64,000 nucleotides of DNA from Streptomyces sp. CT34 (GTDB lineage: Bacteria > Actinomycetota > Actinomycetes > Streptomycetales > Streptomycetaceae): the NCBI RefSeq assembly GCF_000805335.1, contig NZ_KN708638.1:5685359-5749358 (forward strand), written 5' to 3'. The notes beneath the pieces were generated by a model. It saw only the letters and a program-made list of their open reading frames with translations, did no database searches and had not been told where the DNA came from. Both the position numbers and the translations under genes were made by a program. Of the stretch, positions 7,579 to 17,044 are shown piece by piece. Numbering within the stretch: the stretch's first letter is position 1; each line of letters starts with the position of its first letter.

Positions 7579-7648
7579 CCTCCGGAAGCCGATGTCGAGC
7601 AGAGGCGGAGCGAGCGAAGCGGATGGAGCGTGCTGGAAGCACCAACGG

Positions 7649-8890
7649 CTACGCGTTGACCAGGGCGTATGTCTGCTGGGCGATCTCCAGTTCCTCGTCG
7701 GTGGGCACCACGGCGACCGCGACCCGGGCGTACTCGGGCGAGATCAGCCGGGCCTCGCCGGACCGTACGGCGTTGAGCGAGGCGTCCACCGCCATGCCCA
7801 GCTCCTCCAGCCCGGCGATGGCGGCGGCCCGCACCGGGGCGGCGTTCTCGCCGACGCCCGCGGTGAAGGCCACCGCGTCGACCTTGCCGAGAACCGCGGT
7901 GTAGGCGCCGATGTACTTCTTCAGCCGGTGGATGTAGATGTCGAAGGCGAGCGCGGCGCGCGCCCCGTCCTCTCCGCCCGCGTCGATCCGGCGGCGGATC
8001 TCCCGCATGTCGTTGTCGCCGCACAGCCCGAGCAGCCCGCTCTTCTTGTTGAGCAGCTCGTCGATCTCGTCCGTCGACATCCCGGCCACCCGCTCGAGGT
8101 GGAAGGTGACCGCCGGGTCGATGTCGCCGGAGCGGGTGCCCATGACCAGGCCCTCCAGCGGGGTCAGGCCCATGGACGTGTCGACGCACCGGCCGCCCCG
8201 GACGGCGGACGCGGAGGCGCCGTTGCCCAGGTGCAGCACGATCACGTTGACGTCCTCCGGCGCCTTGCCGAGCAGCTCCGCGGCCTTGCGGGAGACATAG
8301 GCGTGCGAGGTGCCGTGGAAGCCGTAGCGGCGGATGCGGTGCGCGTCGGCGGTGGCCACGTCGATGGCGTAACGGGCCGCGTACTCCGGCATCGTGGTGT
8401 GGAAGGCGGTGTCGAAGACCGCGACCTGCGGGAGGTCGGGGCGCAGCGCCCGGGCGGTGCGGATGCCGGTGATGTTCGCCGGGTTGTGCAGCGGGGCGAC
8501 CGGCACCAGCCGCTCGATCTCCTTGAGCACCGCGTCGTCGATGACGGTCGGCGCGGTGAACTCCATCCCGCCGTGCACCACCCGGTGCCCGATCGCGGCC
8601 AGCTCCGGGGAGTCCAGCCCGAGCCCGTCGGCGGCCAGCTCCGCGGCGACCGCCTTCAGCGCGGCCTCGTGGTCGGGTATCGCCCCCTCGGCCACACGCC
8701 GGTCGCCGCCGGCCGAGGGGGTGTGCACCAGGCGCGAGGTCTCCTCGCCGATCCGCTCGACCAGGCCGGTGGCGAGCCGGGCACCCGCGGCCGAGCCGCT
8801 GTCCGGCGCCGGTCGCATGTCGAGCAGCTGGTACTTCACCGACGAGGAGCCGGAGTTGAGGACGAGGACGCGGGTGGCGTTGGCAGTCAT
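7649..8890 (-). CDS. ackA: Acetate kinase
   Basis: 413 residues. Interconverts acetyl phosphate + ADP and acetate + ATP. Both ASKHA signatures are visible: VLVLNSGSSSVKYQL at the N-terminus and YGFHGTSHAYVS near residue 190, plus a later GDND/EIRRR region typical of the family. The start is ATG at 8890 with a GGAAAG upstream. It follows pta by 39 nt in the same direction, so the two form the usual acetate overflow/assimilation operon. Confidence 0.97.
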   Translation of the reverse strand: MTANATRVLVLNSGSSSVKYQLLDMRPAPDSGSAAGARLATGLVERIGEETSRLVHTPSAGGDRRVAEGAIPDHEAALKAVAAELAADGLGLDSPELAAIGHRVVHGGMEFTAPTVIDDAVLKEIERLVPVAPLHNPANITGIRTARALRPDLPQVAVFDTAFHTTMPEYAARYAIDVATADAHRIRRYGFHGTSHAYVSRKAAELLGKAPEDVNVIVLHLGNGASASAVRGGRCVDTSMGLTPLEGLVMGTRSGDIDPAVTFHLERVAGMSTDEIDELLNKKSGLLGLCGDNDMREIRRRIDAGGEDGARAALAFDIYIHRLKKYIGAYTAVLGKVDAVAFTAGVGENAAPVRAAAIAGLEELGMAVDASLNAVRSGEARLISPEYARVAVAVVPTDEELEIAQQTYALVNA

Positions 8891-8929
8891 GAAGCGGCTT
8901 TCCGATGGGGGAGAGAGGGTCAGGCGGTG

Positions 8930-11077
8930 TCAGGCGGCGGGTCCGGCGCCGGGCTGGGCGCCCTGGGCCTGGATGGCGGTGATGGCGACGGTGTTGACGA
9001 TGTCCTGGACGAGGGCGCCGCGCGAGAGGTCGTTGACCGGCTTGCGCAGGCCCTGGAGGACCGGGCCGACCGCCACCGCGCCCGCCGAGCGCTGGACGGC
9101 CTTGTAGGTGTTGTTGCCGGTGTTGAGGTCCGGGAAGATCAGCACGGTGGCCTTGCCCGCCACCTCGGAGTCCGGCAGCTTGGTCCGCGCGACCGCCGCG
9201 TCCACCGCCGCGTCGTACTGGATCGGCCCCTCGACCAGCAGGTCGGGCCGCAGCTCGCGGACGATCTCGGTGGCCTTGCGGACCTTGTCGACGTCCGCAC
9301 CCGACCCGGAGGTGCCGGTGGAGTACGACAGCATCGCGATCCGCGGCTCCACGCCGAACCGGGCGGCGGTGGTGGCGGACTGGATCGCGATGTCGGCCAG
9401 CTGCTCGGCGTCCGGGTCCGGGTTGACCGCGCAGTCGCCGTAGACCAGCACCCGGTCGGCCAGGCACATGAAGAAGACCGACGAGACGATCTGGGCGCCC
9501 GACTTGGCCCGCCCGTCGCCCGCCACCGCCCCAGCCGACGCGCTACGCGCGGCCCCGTTGGTCTTTATGATCTCGAAGGCGGGGCGGATGGTGGCGGCGG
9601 TGGAGTGCACGGCGCCGGACACCATGCCGTCGGCCAGCCCCTCCTGGACCATCAGCGTGCCGAAGTACGAGACGTCCGCGACCATGTCGTAGGCCAGCTC
9701 GTAGCTGACGCCCTTGTGGGCGCGCAGCCGGGCGTACAGCTCGGCGAACCGCTCGCGCAGCTCGGAGGTCTGCGGGTCGATGATCTGCGCGTTCGCCAGG
9801 TCGATGGCCAGGTCGGCGGCGCGCTTGCGGATCGCCTCCGCCTCGCCCAGCAGCGTCAGATCGCAGACGTCGCGGCGCAGCAGCACATCGGCGGCGCGCA
9901 GCACCCGCTCCTCGGTGCCCTCGGGGAGGACCACCCGGCGGCGGCCGGCGCGGGAGCGCTCGATCAGCTCGTGCTCGAACATCATCGGGGTGACCCGGCC
10001 GGAGCGGGCGACGGAGATGCGGTTGGTCAGCTCGGCGGTGTCGACGTGCCGCTCGAAGAGGCCGAGCGCGGTCTCCGCCTTGCGCGGCGAGGCGGCGTTC
10101 AGCTTGCCCTCGATGGCGAACAGTTCGGCGGCGGTCGGGAACGAGCCGGCCGGTACGGAGATGACCGGGGTGCCGGGCGCCAGCCGGGCGGCCAGCGCCA
10201 TGATGTCGGGGCCGGGCCGCTCGTCGAGGGTGAGCACCACGCCGGCGATCGGCGGGGCCCCGGCGCTGTGCGCGGCGAGCGAGCCGATGACCAGGTCGGC
10301 CCGGTCCCCGGGGGTGATCACCATGCAGCCGGGGGTCAGCGCCTTCAGGAAGGTCGGCAGCATGGCGCCGCCGAAGACGAAGTCCCGCGCGTCCCGGGCG
10401 AGCCCGGAGTCGTCGCCGAGCAGCACCTCGGCGCCCAGCGCGTGCACGATCTGGTTCACGGTCGGCGCGGAGAGCGAGCCCTCCTCGGGGAGCGCGTAGC
10501 AGGGCACCGGCAGCCGGGCGGCGAGCCGCTCCACGACGGCCTCGCGCAGCCCGGGGGCGACGCGGTTGACGACCATGGCGACGACGTCGCAGCCCAGCGA
10601 GGTGTAGGCGCGGTAGGCGTTGCGGGCCTCGGCGCGGACGGCCTCGGCCTCCTGGCCCTGGCCGCCCACGACCGGTATCACCGCGGCGCCGAACTCGTTG
10701 GCGAGCCGGGCGTTGAGGTTCAGCTCGGCCGGCAGGCTGGTGCCGGCGTAGTCCGAGCCGAGGACCAGGACGTACTCGTAGTCCCGGGCGACCTGGTGGA
10801 AGCGGTCGACGAGCCGGGAGACCAGCTCGTCGGTGCCGCGCTCGGCCTGGAGGGTGGCCGCCTCCTCGTAGCTGATGCCGTAGACGGTCTCGGCGGGCTG
10901 GGTGAGCCGGTAGCGGGCCCGGAGCAGTTCGAAGAGCCGGTCGGGTCCGTCGTGGATCAGCGGGCGGAAGACCCCCACCCGGTCGACGTGGCGGGTCAGG
11001 AGCTCCATGACTCCCAGTTCGACGACCTGGCGGCCGTCGCCGCGTTCGATACCGGTCACGTACACGCTGCGCGTCAC
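8930..11077 (-). CDS. pta: Phosphate acetyltransferase, long form
   Basis: 715 residues, the long (class II) Pta that converts acetyl-CoA + Pi to acetyl phosphate + CoA. Domains in order: N-terminal P-loop-like domain (SVYVTGIERGDGRQVVELG), a central DRTGG-type domain (~220-330), then the PTA_PTB catalytic domain from ~390 (RRVVLPEGTEERVLRAAD through DCAVNPDPDAEQLADIAIQSA). The start is GTG with GGAGAG five bases upstream. It is first gene of pta-ackA-(pyk) and divergent from pfkA, with 263 bp between them, so the glycolysis and acetate branches share a promoter region. Confidence 0.96.
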   Translation of the reverse strand: MTRSVYVTGIERGDGRQVVELGVMELLTRHVDRVGVFRPLIHDGPDRLFELLRARYRLTQPAETVYGISYEEAATLQAERGTDELVSRLVDRFHQVARDYEYVLVLGSDYAGTSLPAELNLNARLANEFGAAVIPVVGGQGQEAEAVRAEARNAYRAYTSLGCDVVAMVVNRVAPGLREAVVERLAARLPVPCYALPEEGSLSAPTVNQIVHALGAEVLLGDDSGLARDARDFVFGGAMLPTFLKALTPGCMVITPGDRADLVIGSLAAHSAGAPPIAGVVLTLDERPGPDIMALAARLAPGTPVISVPAGSFPTAAELFAIEGKLNAASPRKAETALGLFERHVDTAELTNRISVARSGRVTPMMFEHELIERSRAGRRRVVLPEGTEERVLRAADVLLRRDVCDLTLLGEAEAIRKRAADLAIDLANAQIIDPQTSELRERFAELYARLRAHKGVSYELAYDMVADVSYFGTLMVQEGLADGMVSGAVHSTAATIRPAFEIIKTNGAARSASAGAVAGDGRAKSGAQIVSSVFFMCLADRVLVYGDCAVNPDPDAEQLADIAIQSATTAARFGVEPRIAMLSYSTGTSGSGADVDKVRKATEIVRELRPDLLVEGPIQYDAAVDAAVARTKLPDSEVAGKATVLIFPDLNTGNNTYKAVQRSAGAVAVGPVLQGLRKPVNDLSRGALVQDIVNTVAITAIQAQGAQPGAGPAA

Positions 11078-11174
11078 GTGTGCTCTCCGTCCGTCTCCGA
11101 TGCCCGCGAGCGTGCCAGCTCACGAGTTTTCCCTGCTCGCAAGGTCAAATTACCCGTTATTGTGGGCTTGCCCC

Positions 11175-11203
11175 TCTTGACAATACCTGCGCGTGTGGCT
11201 AAG
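11175..11203 (+). promoter_or_regulatory. Candidate pfkA promoter
   Basis: TTGACA at 11175-11180 followed after 17 bp by TAAGCC at 11198-11203. The -35 is perfect; the -10 is poor. It lies in the AT-richer part (11135-11200) of the pta/pfkA gap and would give a leader of about 130 nt. Confidence 0.35.
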
Positions 11204-11340
11204 CCGCTCTCCCAGTTTCCCCGGTGCGCTCGGGGTGGGGACAGTGGGGGTGGTCCCTGTGTGAGGCCGGGGCCGGCCGGCCCGTGAAAGAATCGGACCG
11301 GCTCACACGAACCGACAGCGAGCACAGGAGACACAGCACG

Positions 11341-12366
11341 ATGCGTATCGGAGTCCTCACCGCGGGCGGCGACTGCCCTGGCCTGAATGCTGTGATCCGG
11401 TCTGTCGTCCACCGTGCGCTCACCGGCCACGGTGACGAGGTCATCGGCTTCGAGGACGGCTTCAAGGGCCTGCTCGACGGCCGCTTCCGCAAGCTCGACC
11501 TCGACGCGGTCAGCGGCATCCTGGCCCGCGGCGGCACCATCCTCGGCTCCGCCCGGCTGGAGCGCGCCCGGCTGCGCGAGGCGTGCGAGAGCGCCAAGGA
11601 CTTCTCGCGGGAGTACGGCATGGACGTGCTGATCCCGATCGGCGGCGAGGGCACGCTGACCGCGGCGCGGATGCTCTCCGACGCCGGGCTGCCGGTCGTC
11701 GGCGTCCCGAAGACCATCGACAACGACATCTCGTCGACCGACCGGACCTTCGGCTTCGACACCGCCGTCGGCGTCGCGACCGAGGCCATCGACCGCCTCA
11801 AGACCACCGCCGAGTCGCATCAGCGGGTCATGGTCGTCGAGGTCATGGGACGGCACGCCGGCTGGATCGCGCTGGAGTCCGGGATGGCCGGCGGCGCCCA
11901 CGGCATCTGCCTGCCGGAGCGCGAGTTCGACGTCAACGACCTGGTCGAGATGGTCGAGGAGCGGTTCGACCGCGGCAAGAAGTTCGCCGTGGTCTGCGTC
12001 GCCGAGGGCGCCCATCCGCTCGCCGGCACCATGGACTACAAGAAGGGCGCCATCGACCAGTTCGGCCACGAGCGGTTCTCCGGCATCGGCACCGCGCTCG
12101 CCCGCGAACTGGAGCGGCGCCTCGGCAAGGAGGCCCGCCCGGTCATCCTCGGCCACGTCCAGCGCGGCGGCACCCCGACCGCGTACGACCGGGTGCTGGC
12201 CACCCGCTTCGGCTGGCACGCCGTCGAGGCCGCGCACCGCGGCGAGTTCGGCAGGATGACCGCGCTGCGCGGCACCGACATCACGATGGTCCCGCTGGCC
12301 GAGGCGGTCACCGAGCTCAAGCGGGTCCCGGCGAACCGCATGGACGAGGCCGAGTCGGTCTTCTGA
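11341..12366 (+). CDS. pfkA: 6-phosphofructokinase (ATP type by key residues)
   Basis: 341 residues. Phosphorylates fructose 6-phosphate to fructose 1,6-bisphosphate. Seen: GGDCPGLNAVIR at the nucleotide site, IGGEGTLTAA, the catalytic TIDNDI loop, and MGRHAGWIA. At the two positions that separate donors (E. coli 104 and 124) it has Gly (GGEG) and Lys (VPKTIDND). This is the Gly/Lys combination of the actinobacterial group, reported to use ATP, although the Lys is shared with PPi enzymes. The ATG at 11341 has AGGAGA upstream. It is divergent from pta. Confidence 0.96.
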   Translation: MRIGVLTAGGDCPGLNAVIRSVVHRALTGHGDEVIGFEDGFKGLLDGRFRKLDLDAVSGILARGGTILGSARLERARLREACESAKDFSREYGMDVLIPIGGEGTLTAARMLSDAGLPVVGVPKTIDNDISSTDRTFGFDTAVGVATEAIDRLKTTAESHQRVMVVEVMGRHAGWIALESGMAGGAHGICLPEREFDVNDLVEMVEERFDRGKKFAVVCVAEGAHPLAGTMDYKKGAIDQFGHERFSGIGTALARELERRLGKEARPVILGHVQRGGTPTAYDRVLATRFGWHAVEAAHRGEFGRMTALRGTDITMVPLAEAVTELKRVPANRMDEAESVF

Positions 12367-12377
12367 CCTCCCCTCAA

Positions 12378-12395
12378 CACGCCGCGGGCGGCGTG
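12378..12395. terminator. Small GC hairpin between pfkA and the ABC permease gene
   Basis: CACGCCGC/GCGGCGTG arms with a 2-nt centre, 12 nt after the pfkA stop and 36 nt before the convergent permease stop. The turn is too tight to be a classic terminator, but location and GC content suggest a bidirectional stop. Confidence 0.4.
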
Positions 12396-12430
12396 CCGTT
12401 GGGCGCGCCGCCCGGGTGCTTTCCGGGACC

Positions 12431-15013
12431 TCACTGGTCGCCGATGGCCTCCAGCATGTTCAGCCGGGCGGCCCGGCGGGCCGGCCAGAGCGCGGCCAGG
12501 ACGCCGACGACCAGGGCGATCAGCAGGAAGAGTCCCAACCTCCCCCAGGGCAGCACCATCTCGTACGCCTTGAAGGAGTCGCTGGAGCCGATCATCCGGC
12601 CGCCGGCCCAGGACAGGAAGATCCCCACGCCCATGCCGAGCGCTGCGCCGAAGAGCGAGATGACCACCGACTCCAGCCGGACCATCTGCTTGACACCGCG
12701 CCGGTCCAGGCCGATGGCGCGCAGCATGCCGATCTCGCGGACGCGCTCGAAGACCGACATGGCGAGGGTGTTGACGACGCCGACCACGGCGATGACGACG
12801 GCCACCCCGAGCAGCCCGTAGACCATGTACACCAGGGTGTCGATCTGCCCGGCGGTCTCCTTGCGCAGGTCGTCGTGGTTCTGGATCTTCAGCAGCGGGC
12901 TGTCGCCCAGCGTCCGCCGGATCTCCGTGGCCAGTGCCGCGGAACCGCCGTGGTCAGCCTTGACCAGGAGTTCCTGGTCCCGGAACCGGTCCAGGTGCGG
13001 ATCGACCAGCGTGGTGGAGCCGAAGGAGTCGCCGAGGACCTCGTTGTCCTGGTAGACGGCGGCGATCCGCAGTGCCGCCCGCTTCTTGTCGGGGAACTCG
13101 ACGGTGACGGTGTCACCGGCCTGCCAGCCGTGCTTCTCGGCCATGGTCCGCGAGACGGCGATCCCGCCGCTCCGGACGGCGTCCAGCGAGCCGTCGGTGA
13201 AGACGAGCCGGGTGACCTTGTCGATCTGGCTGAGATCGGTGCCGTGCAGCAGGCCGAAGCCGGTGGCGTCGCCGGCGGCGTTCTTGAGGCTGTAGCTGGT
13301 CTCGCGCACCGGGGCCGCCGCCGTCACGCCCGGGAGCTTCCCGACCCGCTCGGAGAGCTTGGGGTCCAGGCCCGCATACGTCGAGGTGGAGACCTTGTAG
13401 TCGGCCGTCAGCCCGTTGCCCGCCATCTTGTCCATCGCCAGCTGCGCGGAATGGCCGGTCACGGTCAGGCCGGTGATCAGGGTGAGACCGATCATCAGCG
13501 CGGAGCCGGTGGCCGCGGTGCGCCGCGGGTTGCGCAGCGCGTTCTCCTTGGCGAGCTTGCCGGCGACGCCGAAGAGGCGGGTGGTGACGGCGCCGGCGAG
13601 GGAGACCAGCGGACGGGACAGCAGCGGCGCCAGGACGATCATCCCGACCAGCGTCACCGCCGAACCGAGCATGGCCAGTTCGAGGTTCTTGGTGCCCTTG
13701 AGCGTGGAGACGTAGAGCATCAGCGCGACGCCGGCGGCGGTGAGCAGGCCGCCGAGGGTGTTGCGGAGGAGGAGGCTGCGCGGGGCGGGCGGCGCCTCGA
13801 CGGTGCTCAGCGCCTCCACCGGGGCGATCCGCGCGGCCCTGCGGGACGGCAGCCAGGCCGCGAGCACGGTGATCACGACGCCCACACCCAGCGAGGCGAG
13901 GACCGTGGTCGGGCTGATGACGAGCGGCCCGTCCGGGAAACCGGCGCCCTGCGCGTCCATGATGGACCGCAGCCCCGCCGCGATCCCCGTGCCCAGCGCG
14001 AGGCCGACGGCCGAGGAGACCAGCCCCAGCAGGCCCGCCTCGGCGAGCACCGAGCGCACCACCTGACGGCGGGAGGCGCCGACCGCGCGCAGCAGCGCGA
14101 TCTCGCGGCTGCGCTGGGAGATCAGCATGGTGAAGGTGTTGGCGATGATGAAGACGCCGACGAACAGCGCGATCCCGGCGAAGGTCAGCAGGGTCTGGCT
14201 CAGCGCGTGGTTCTGGGAGGCGATCATCTCGGCCTGCTGGGTGGCGAGTTGCCTGCCGCTCACGGCCTCGGCGCGCTTGGCGGGCAGCACCTTGCGGACG
14301 TCGGCGGTCAGCGCCGCCTGGTCGGTGCCGGGGGCCGCCGACACCACCAGCTCGTCGAACTGGCCGGGATGCAGGAACATCTTCTGCGCGGTGGCGGTGT
14401 CGAACAGCGCCAGGCTGCCGCGTGCGTTCACCGACGGGTCGTCGGTCGCCACGATCCCGACCAGCTTCTTCTTCATCACCGGTCCGTCGGTGGCGAACCG
14501 CACGGTGTCGCCGAGGGAGTACCCGGCGGCCTTCGCGGTGGACTCGGCCAGCGCGATCTCGTCCGCGTGGGCCGGGCCGCGGCCTCGGACCACCGGGTAA
14601 CGGGGGTCCGAACCGTCCTTGCCCGGCTGGTAGTTGACGGCGCGGTTCTGCCAGCCGTTGCCGACCGGGTGGCCGTCGTCGCGGGCGGCCAGGGTCGCCT
14701 GGCCCGTGACGTCGGACCGTACGCCGGCCACTCCGGGCAGGACGCGTATCCGGTCCGCCAGCTTCTCGTCGAGGGCGGTGGCCCGCTTGCCGTCCTTCGC
14801 CTCGCCGGAGGGGGCGCTGCGGTCGGGCGCGGCGGTGACGGAGACGGCCACGTCGTTGAGGTTCTTGGCGGAGGCGTTCTTGACGGCCTCGCCGACGGAG
14901 TCGCTGAAGACCAGGGTGCCGGCGACGAAGGCGACGCCGAGCAGGACCGCGAGCGCGGTCATCAGCAGCCGGGCTTTGTGCGCGAGGAGATTGCGCAGGG
15001 CGGTTCGGAGCAT
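12431..15013 (-). CDS. FtsX/MacB-type ABC transporter permease
   Basis: 860 residues. N-terminal membrane helix (HKARLLMTALAVLLGVAFVAGTL), a large extracytoplasmic MacB-PCD-like domain, then a first FtsX domain of three helices (~270-400), a further helix pair, a second periplasmic-type domain and a second FtsX domain at the C-terminus (YMVYGLLGVAVVIAVVGVVNTLAMSVFERVREIG). This double-FtsX layout belongs to exporters of peptides or lipoproteins and to mechanotransmission complexes, not importers. Its ATPase partner is the upstream gene ending at 15174, in the same direction after a 160-nt spacer with a hairpin. The substrate is unknown. Confidence 0.92.
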   Translation of the reverse strand: MLRTALRNLLAHKARLLMTALAVLLGVAFVAGTLVFSDSVGEAVKNASAKNLNDVAVSVTAAPDRSAPSGEAKDGKRATALDEKLADRIRVLPGVAGVRSDVTGQATLAARDDGHPVGNGWQNRAVNYQPGKDGSDPRYPVVRGRGPAHADEIALAESTAKAAGYSLGDTVRFATDGPVMKKKLVGIVATDDPSVNARGSLALFDTATAQKMFLHPGQFDELVVSAAPGTDQAALTADVRKVLPAKRAEAVSGRQLATQQAEMIASQNHALSQTLLTFAGIALFVGVFIIANTFTMLISQRSREIALLRAVGASRRQVVRSVLAEAGLLGLVSSAVGLALGTGIAAGLRSIMDAQGAGFPDGPLVISPTTVLASLGVGVVITVLAAWLPSRRAARIAPVEALSTVEAPPAPRSLLLRNTLGGLLTAAGVALMLYVSTLKGTKNLELAMLGSAVTLVGMIVLAPLLSRPLVSLAGAVTTRLFGVAGKLAKENALRNPRRTAATGSALMIGLTLITGLTVTGHSAQLAMDKMAGNGLTADYKVSTSTYAGLDPKLSERVGKLPGVTAAAPVRETSYSLKNAAGDATGFGLLHGTDLSQIDKVTRLVFTDGSLDAVRSGGIAVSRTMAEKHGWQAGDTVTVEFPDKKRAALRIAAVYQDNEVLGDSFGSTTLVDPHLDRFRDQELLVKADHGGSAALATEIRRTLGDSPLLKIQNHDDLRKETAGQIDTLVYMVYGLLGVAVVIAVVGVVNTLAMSVFERVREIGMLRAIGLDRRGVKQMVRLESVVISLFGAALGMGVGIFLSWAGGRMIGSSDSFKAYEMVLPWGRLGLFLLIALVVGVLAALWPARRAARLNMLEAIGDQ

Positions 15014-15117
15014 GGTGGTGGTGTCAGTCCTGGGGTCCGGAGTGGTGGGGGAGTGCGGCGAAGGGAGGGCCGCGTCAGGCCGTCGGGCCTGCGGCCGGTT
15101 CGTCCGGCCTTCGGTCA

Positions 15118-15151
15118 GGGCCTGTCCGAAGGGTCACGGTCGGACGGGCCC
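15118..15151. other. Hairpin between ABC ATPase and permease genes
   Basis: GGGCCTGTCCGA / TCGGACGGGCCC arms pair over 12 positions with one G-T type mismatch, loop 10 nt. It sits inside the ATPase-permease spacer and could attenuate the downstream permease or stabilise the upstream mRNA. A 19-bp direct repeat (15098-15116 and 15177-15195, one mismatch) flanks it. Confidence 0.45.
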
Positions 15152-15173
15152 TGGGTGTGCTGTCCCGGCACGC

Positions 15174-15956
15174 CTAGTTCGTCCGGCCTTTGGTCTCGAA
15201 CATCCGCATCCGGTCCAGTACGGCGTCCGCGGTCGGCTCGGGCAGCTCCTCGACGATCCGGCCGTCCGCGAGGAAGACCACCCGGTCCGCGTACCCGGCG
15301 GCGACCGGGTCGTGGGTCACCATCACCACGGTCTGGTCCATCGCGCGCACCGACTCCCGCAGGAAGCCCAGGACTTCGGCGCCGGACCGGGAGTCGAGGT
15401 TGCCGGTCGGCTCGTCCGCGAAGATGATCTCCGGCCGGGCGGCCAGCGCGCGGGCCACCGCGACCCGCTGCTGCTGGCCGCCGGAGAGCTGCGCGGGCCG
15501 GTGGCTGAGCCGCCCGGAGAGGCCGACGGTCTCCACGACCCGGTTGATCCAGTCCTGGTCGGGGCGGCGGCCGGCGATGGCCATCGGGAGCGTGATGTTC
15601 TCCAGCGCGGTCAGCGTCGGCAGCAGGTTGAACGCCTGGAAGATGAAGCCGATCTTGTCCCGGCGCAGCCGGGTCAGCTGCTTGTCGCCCAGCGACGCCA
15701 GCTCGACGTCCCCGATCCGGGCGGAGCCGGCGGAGATCGAGTCCAGTCCGGCCATGCAGTGCATCAGGGTGGACTTGCCGGAGCCCGACGGGCCCATGAT
15801 CGCGGTGAACCGGGCCCGGCCGAACTCCACGTTGACGGAGTCCAGCGCGACCACCCGGGTCTCGCCCTGGCCGTAGACCTTGCTGAGGTCGGTGGCGCGG
15901 GCGGCGACGGCGGCGGTGCGGGCGGGGGCGGTGGGAAAGGGGGTGGCGTGCGGCAC
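15174..15956 (-). CDS. ABC transporter ATP-binding protein (MacB/LolD/SalX type)
   Basis: 260 residues from a GTG at 15956, chosen because AGGAG lies five bases upstream; the frame is open to 15995 without a better ribosome site. Seen: Walker A GPSGSGKSTLMH, Q-loop IFQAFNLLPTLTALEN, signature LSGGQQQRVAVARAL, Walker B IIFADEPTGNLDS, and the H-loop MVTHDP. The motif ADEPTGNLDS is typical of the subfamily that pairs with FtsX permeases. It energises the permease encoded by the next gene (12431-15013). Confidence 0.94.
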   Translation of the reverse strand: MPHATPFPTAPARTAAVAARATDLSKVYGQGETRVVALDSVNVEFGRARFTAIMGPSGSGKSTLMHCMAGLDSISAGSARIGDVELASLGDKQLTRLRRDKIGFIFQAFNLLPTLTALENITLPMAIAGRRPDQDWINRVVETVGLSGRLSHRPAQLSGGQQQRVAVARALAARPEIIFADEPTGNLDSRSGAEVLGFLRESVRAMDQTVVMVTHDPVAAGYADRVVFLADGRIVEELPEPTADAVLDRMRMFETKGRTN

Positions 15957-16151
15957 CGGGACTCCTGAAGGGGGCGGAAAAGACGATGTCCCCATCCTCG
16001 ATCCCGCAGGTCAGCAGGTCTTCGCCCGCAGGGACCGAAAGCCGCACCGGTCGGAAGTGCCATCCCGGCTGCCCGTGTAGTCCTCCGGACGGACGGGGCT
16101 CCGCCCCCAGACCGACGGGGACACGTCAGGGTCAGGGTCGGCCGAGGCCGG

Positions 16152-16895
16152 TCACCGCGGCGGCTCCGCCTCGCCGGTCCGGCGCCAGAACTCCGCCACG
16201 ATGCCGTCGAGGAAGTCCCGTCCGGCCCTGCCGGACTCGTCGGGGGCGTCCCCGCCGGTCCAGCTCAGCGAGGCCGCCATGGTCGCGTGGTACTCCTCGT
16301 GCAACTGCTGGAGAACGTCCTGGAGCAGTTCCTTGGGCAGCGGTGCCAGCTTGCCGACCGGGCGGACAAAGCCCTGCCAGCGGGTGGTGGCGGCGCTGGT
16401 CAACAGCTCGGCGAGCCGCTCCTCCTGGCCGGTGAAGCGCACCAGCGCGGGCAGCGGCAGCCGCAGCACCTCGGCGAGGGCCGCCGCCTGGCGCTCGGTG
16501 CCGCGCCAGGGCCCGCCGCCTTCCAGACGCTGGTACGCGGCCTGGTCCATGCCGATCCGCAGGGCCAGGTCGGCCGGGGCGAGGCCGAGCGCGAGGCGGT
16601 ACTGGCGCAGGGTGCCGGGCGTACCGAGGAGTTCGGCGGGAGCGCACCACAAAGCGCCCGCGAGTGCGGTCAGCTCGGCTTCCGTGGGGGAGCTCTCGCC
16701 CCGTTCCCAGGAGGCCACCGTCGCCGGTTGCAGCTGAATTCCGTAAGCCGCCCAGATTCCGTAGGCGACATGCGCAGGGGTCATGCCGAGCGCCTCACGC
16801 AGCCGGCGGGCGGCGGCGGCATGGAAAGGGGGCCTGCGCGCGTCCCCGTCGTGCGTGTTCACCGGCACACGGTAAGTGACGGTACGGCTTCGCAC
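16152..16895 (-). CDS. XRE-like helix-turn-helix DNA-binding protein
   Basis: 247 residues. Two helix-turn-helix-like segments: residues ~28-75 (LREALGMTPAHVAYGIWAAYG...PATVASWERGESSPTEAELTALAGAL) and ~93-140 (YRLALGLAPADLALRIGMDQAAYQRLEGG), followed by an α-helical C-terminal domain ending in IVAEFWRRTGEAEPPR. This looks like the common Streptomyces twin-HTH regulators. The start is a GTG at 16895 without a ribosome site; an in-frame GTG near 16862 is an alternative, and leaderless translation is possible. It lies downstream of the sugar ABC importer on the same strand, but no link to it is shown. The target is unknown. Confidence 0.82.
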   Translation of the reverse strand: MRSRTVTYRVPVNTHDGDARRPPFHAAAARRLREALGMTPAHVAYGIWAAYGIQLQPATVASWERGESSPTEAELTALAGALWCAPAELLGTPGTLRQYRLALGLAPADLALRIGMDQAAYQRLEGGGPWRGTERQAAALAEVLRLPLPALVRFTGQEERLAELLTSAATTRWQGFVRPVGKLAPLPKELLQDVLQQLHEEYHATMAASLSWTGGDAPDESGRAGRDFLDGIVAEFWRRTGEAEPPR

Positions 16896-17044
16896 CTATC
16901 GTGCGGATATCCAAGTTTCCGGGTTGGAGGAAGGTACGTGGCGACAGAGGGTTCCCGGCCGTCTTTCGCCGCTTTTCGGCCACTGGACCGCCGCCGGCCG
17001 GTTCGCCGCCGCCTCACGGCTCCTGTTCCGGATGCCCCGGCCGG

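Noticed and set aside
6044..11287. Very long plus-strand open frame (about 1,750 codons) opposite pyk, ackA and pta
   Set aside because: Antisense shadow of three clearly recognisable minus-strand enzymes; composition is Gly/Val/Asp/His/Arg-rich with no domain.
12416..15427. Plus-strand open frame of about 1,000 codons
   Set aside because: Antisense to the FtsX-type permease, low-complexity composition, no ribosome site.
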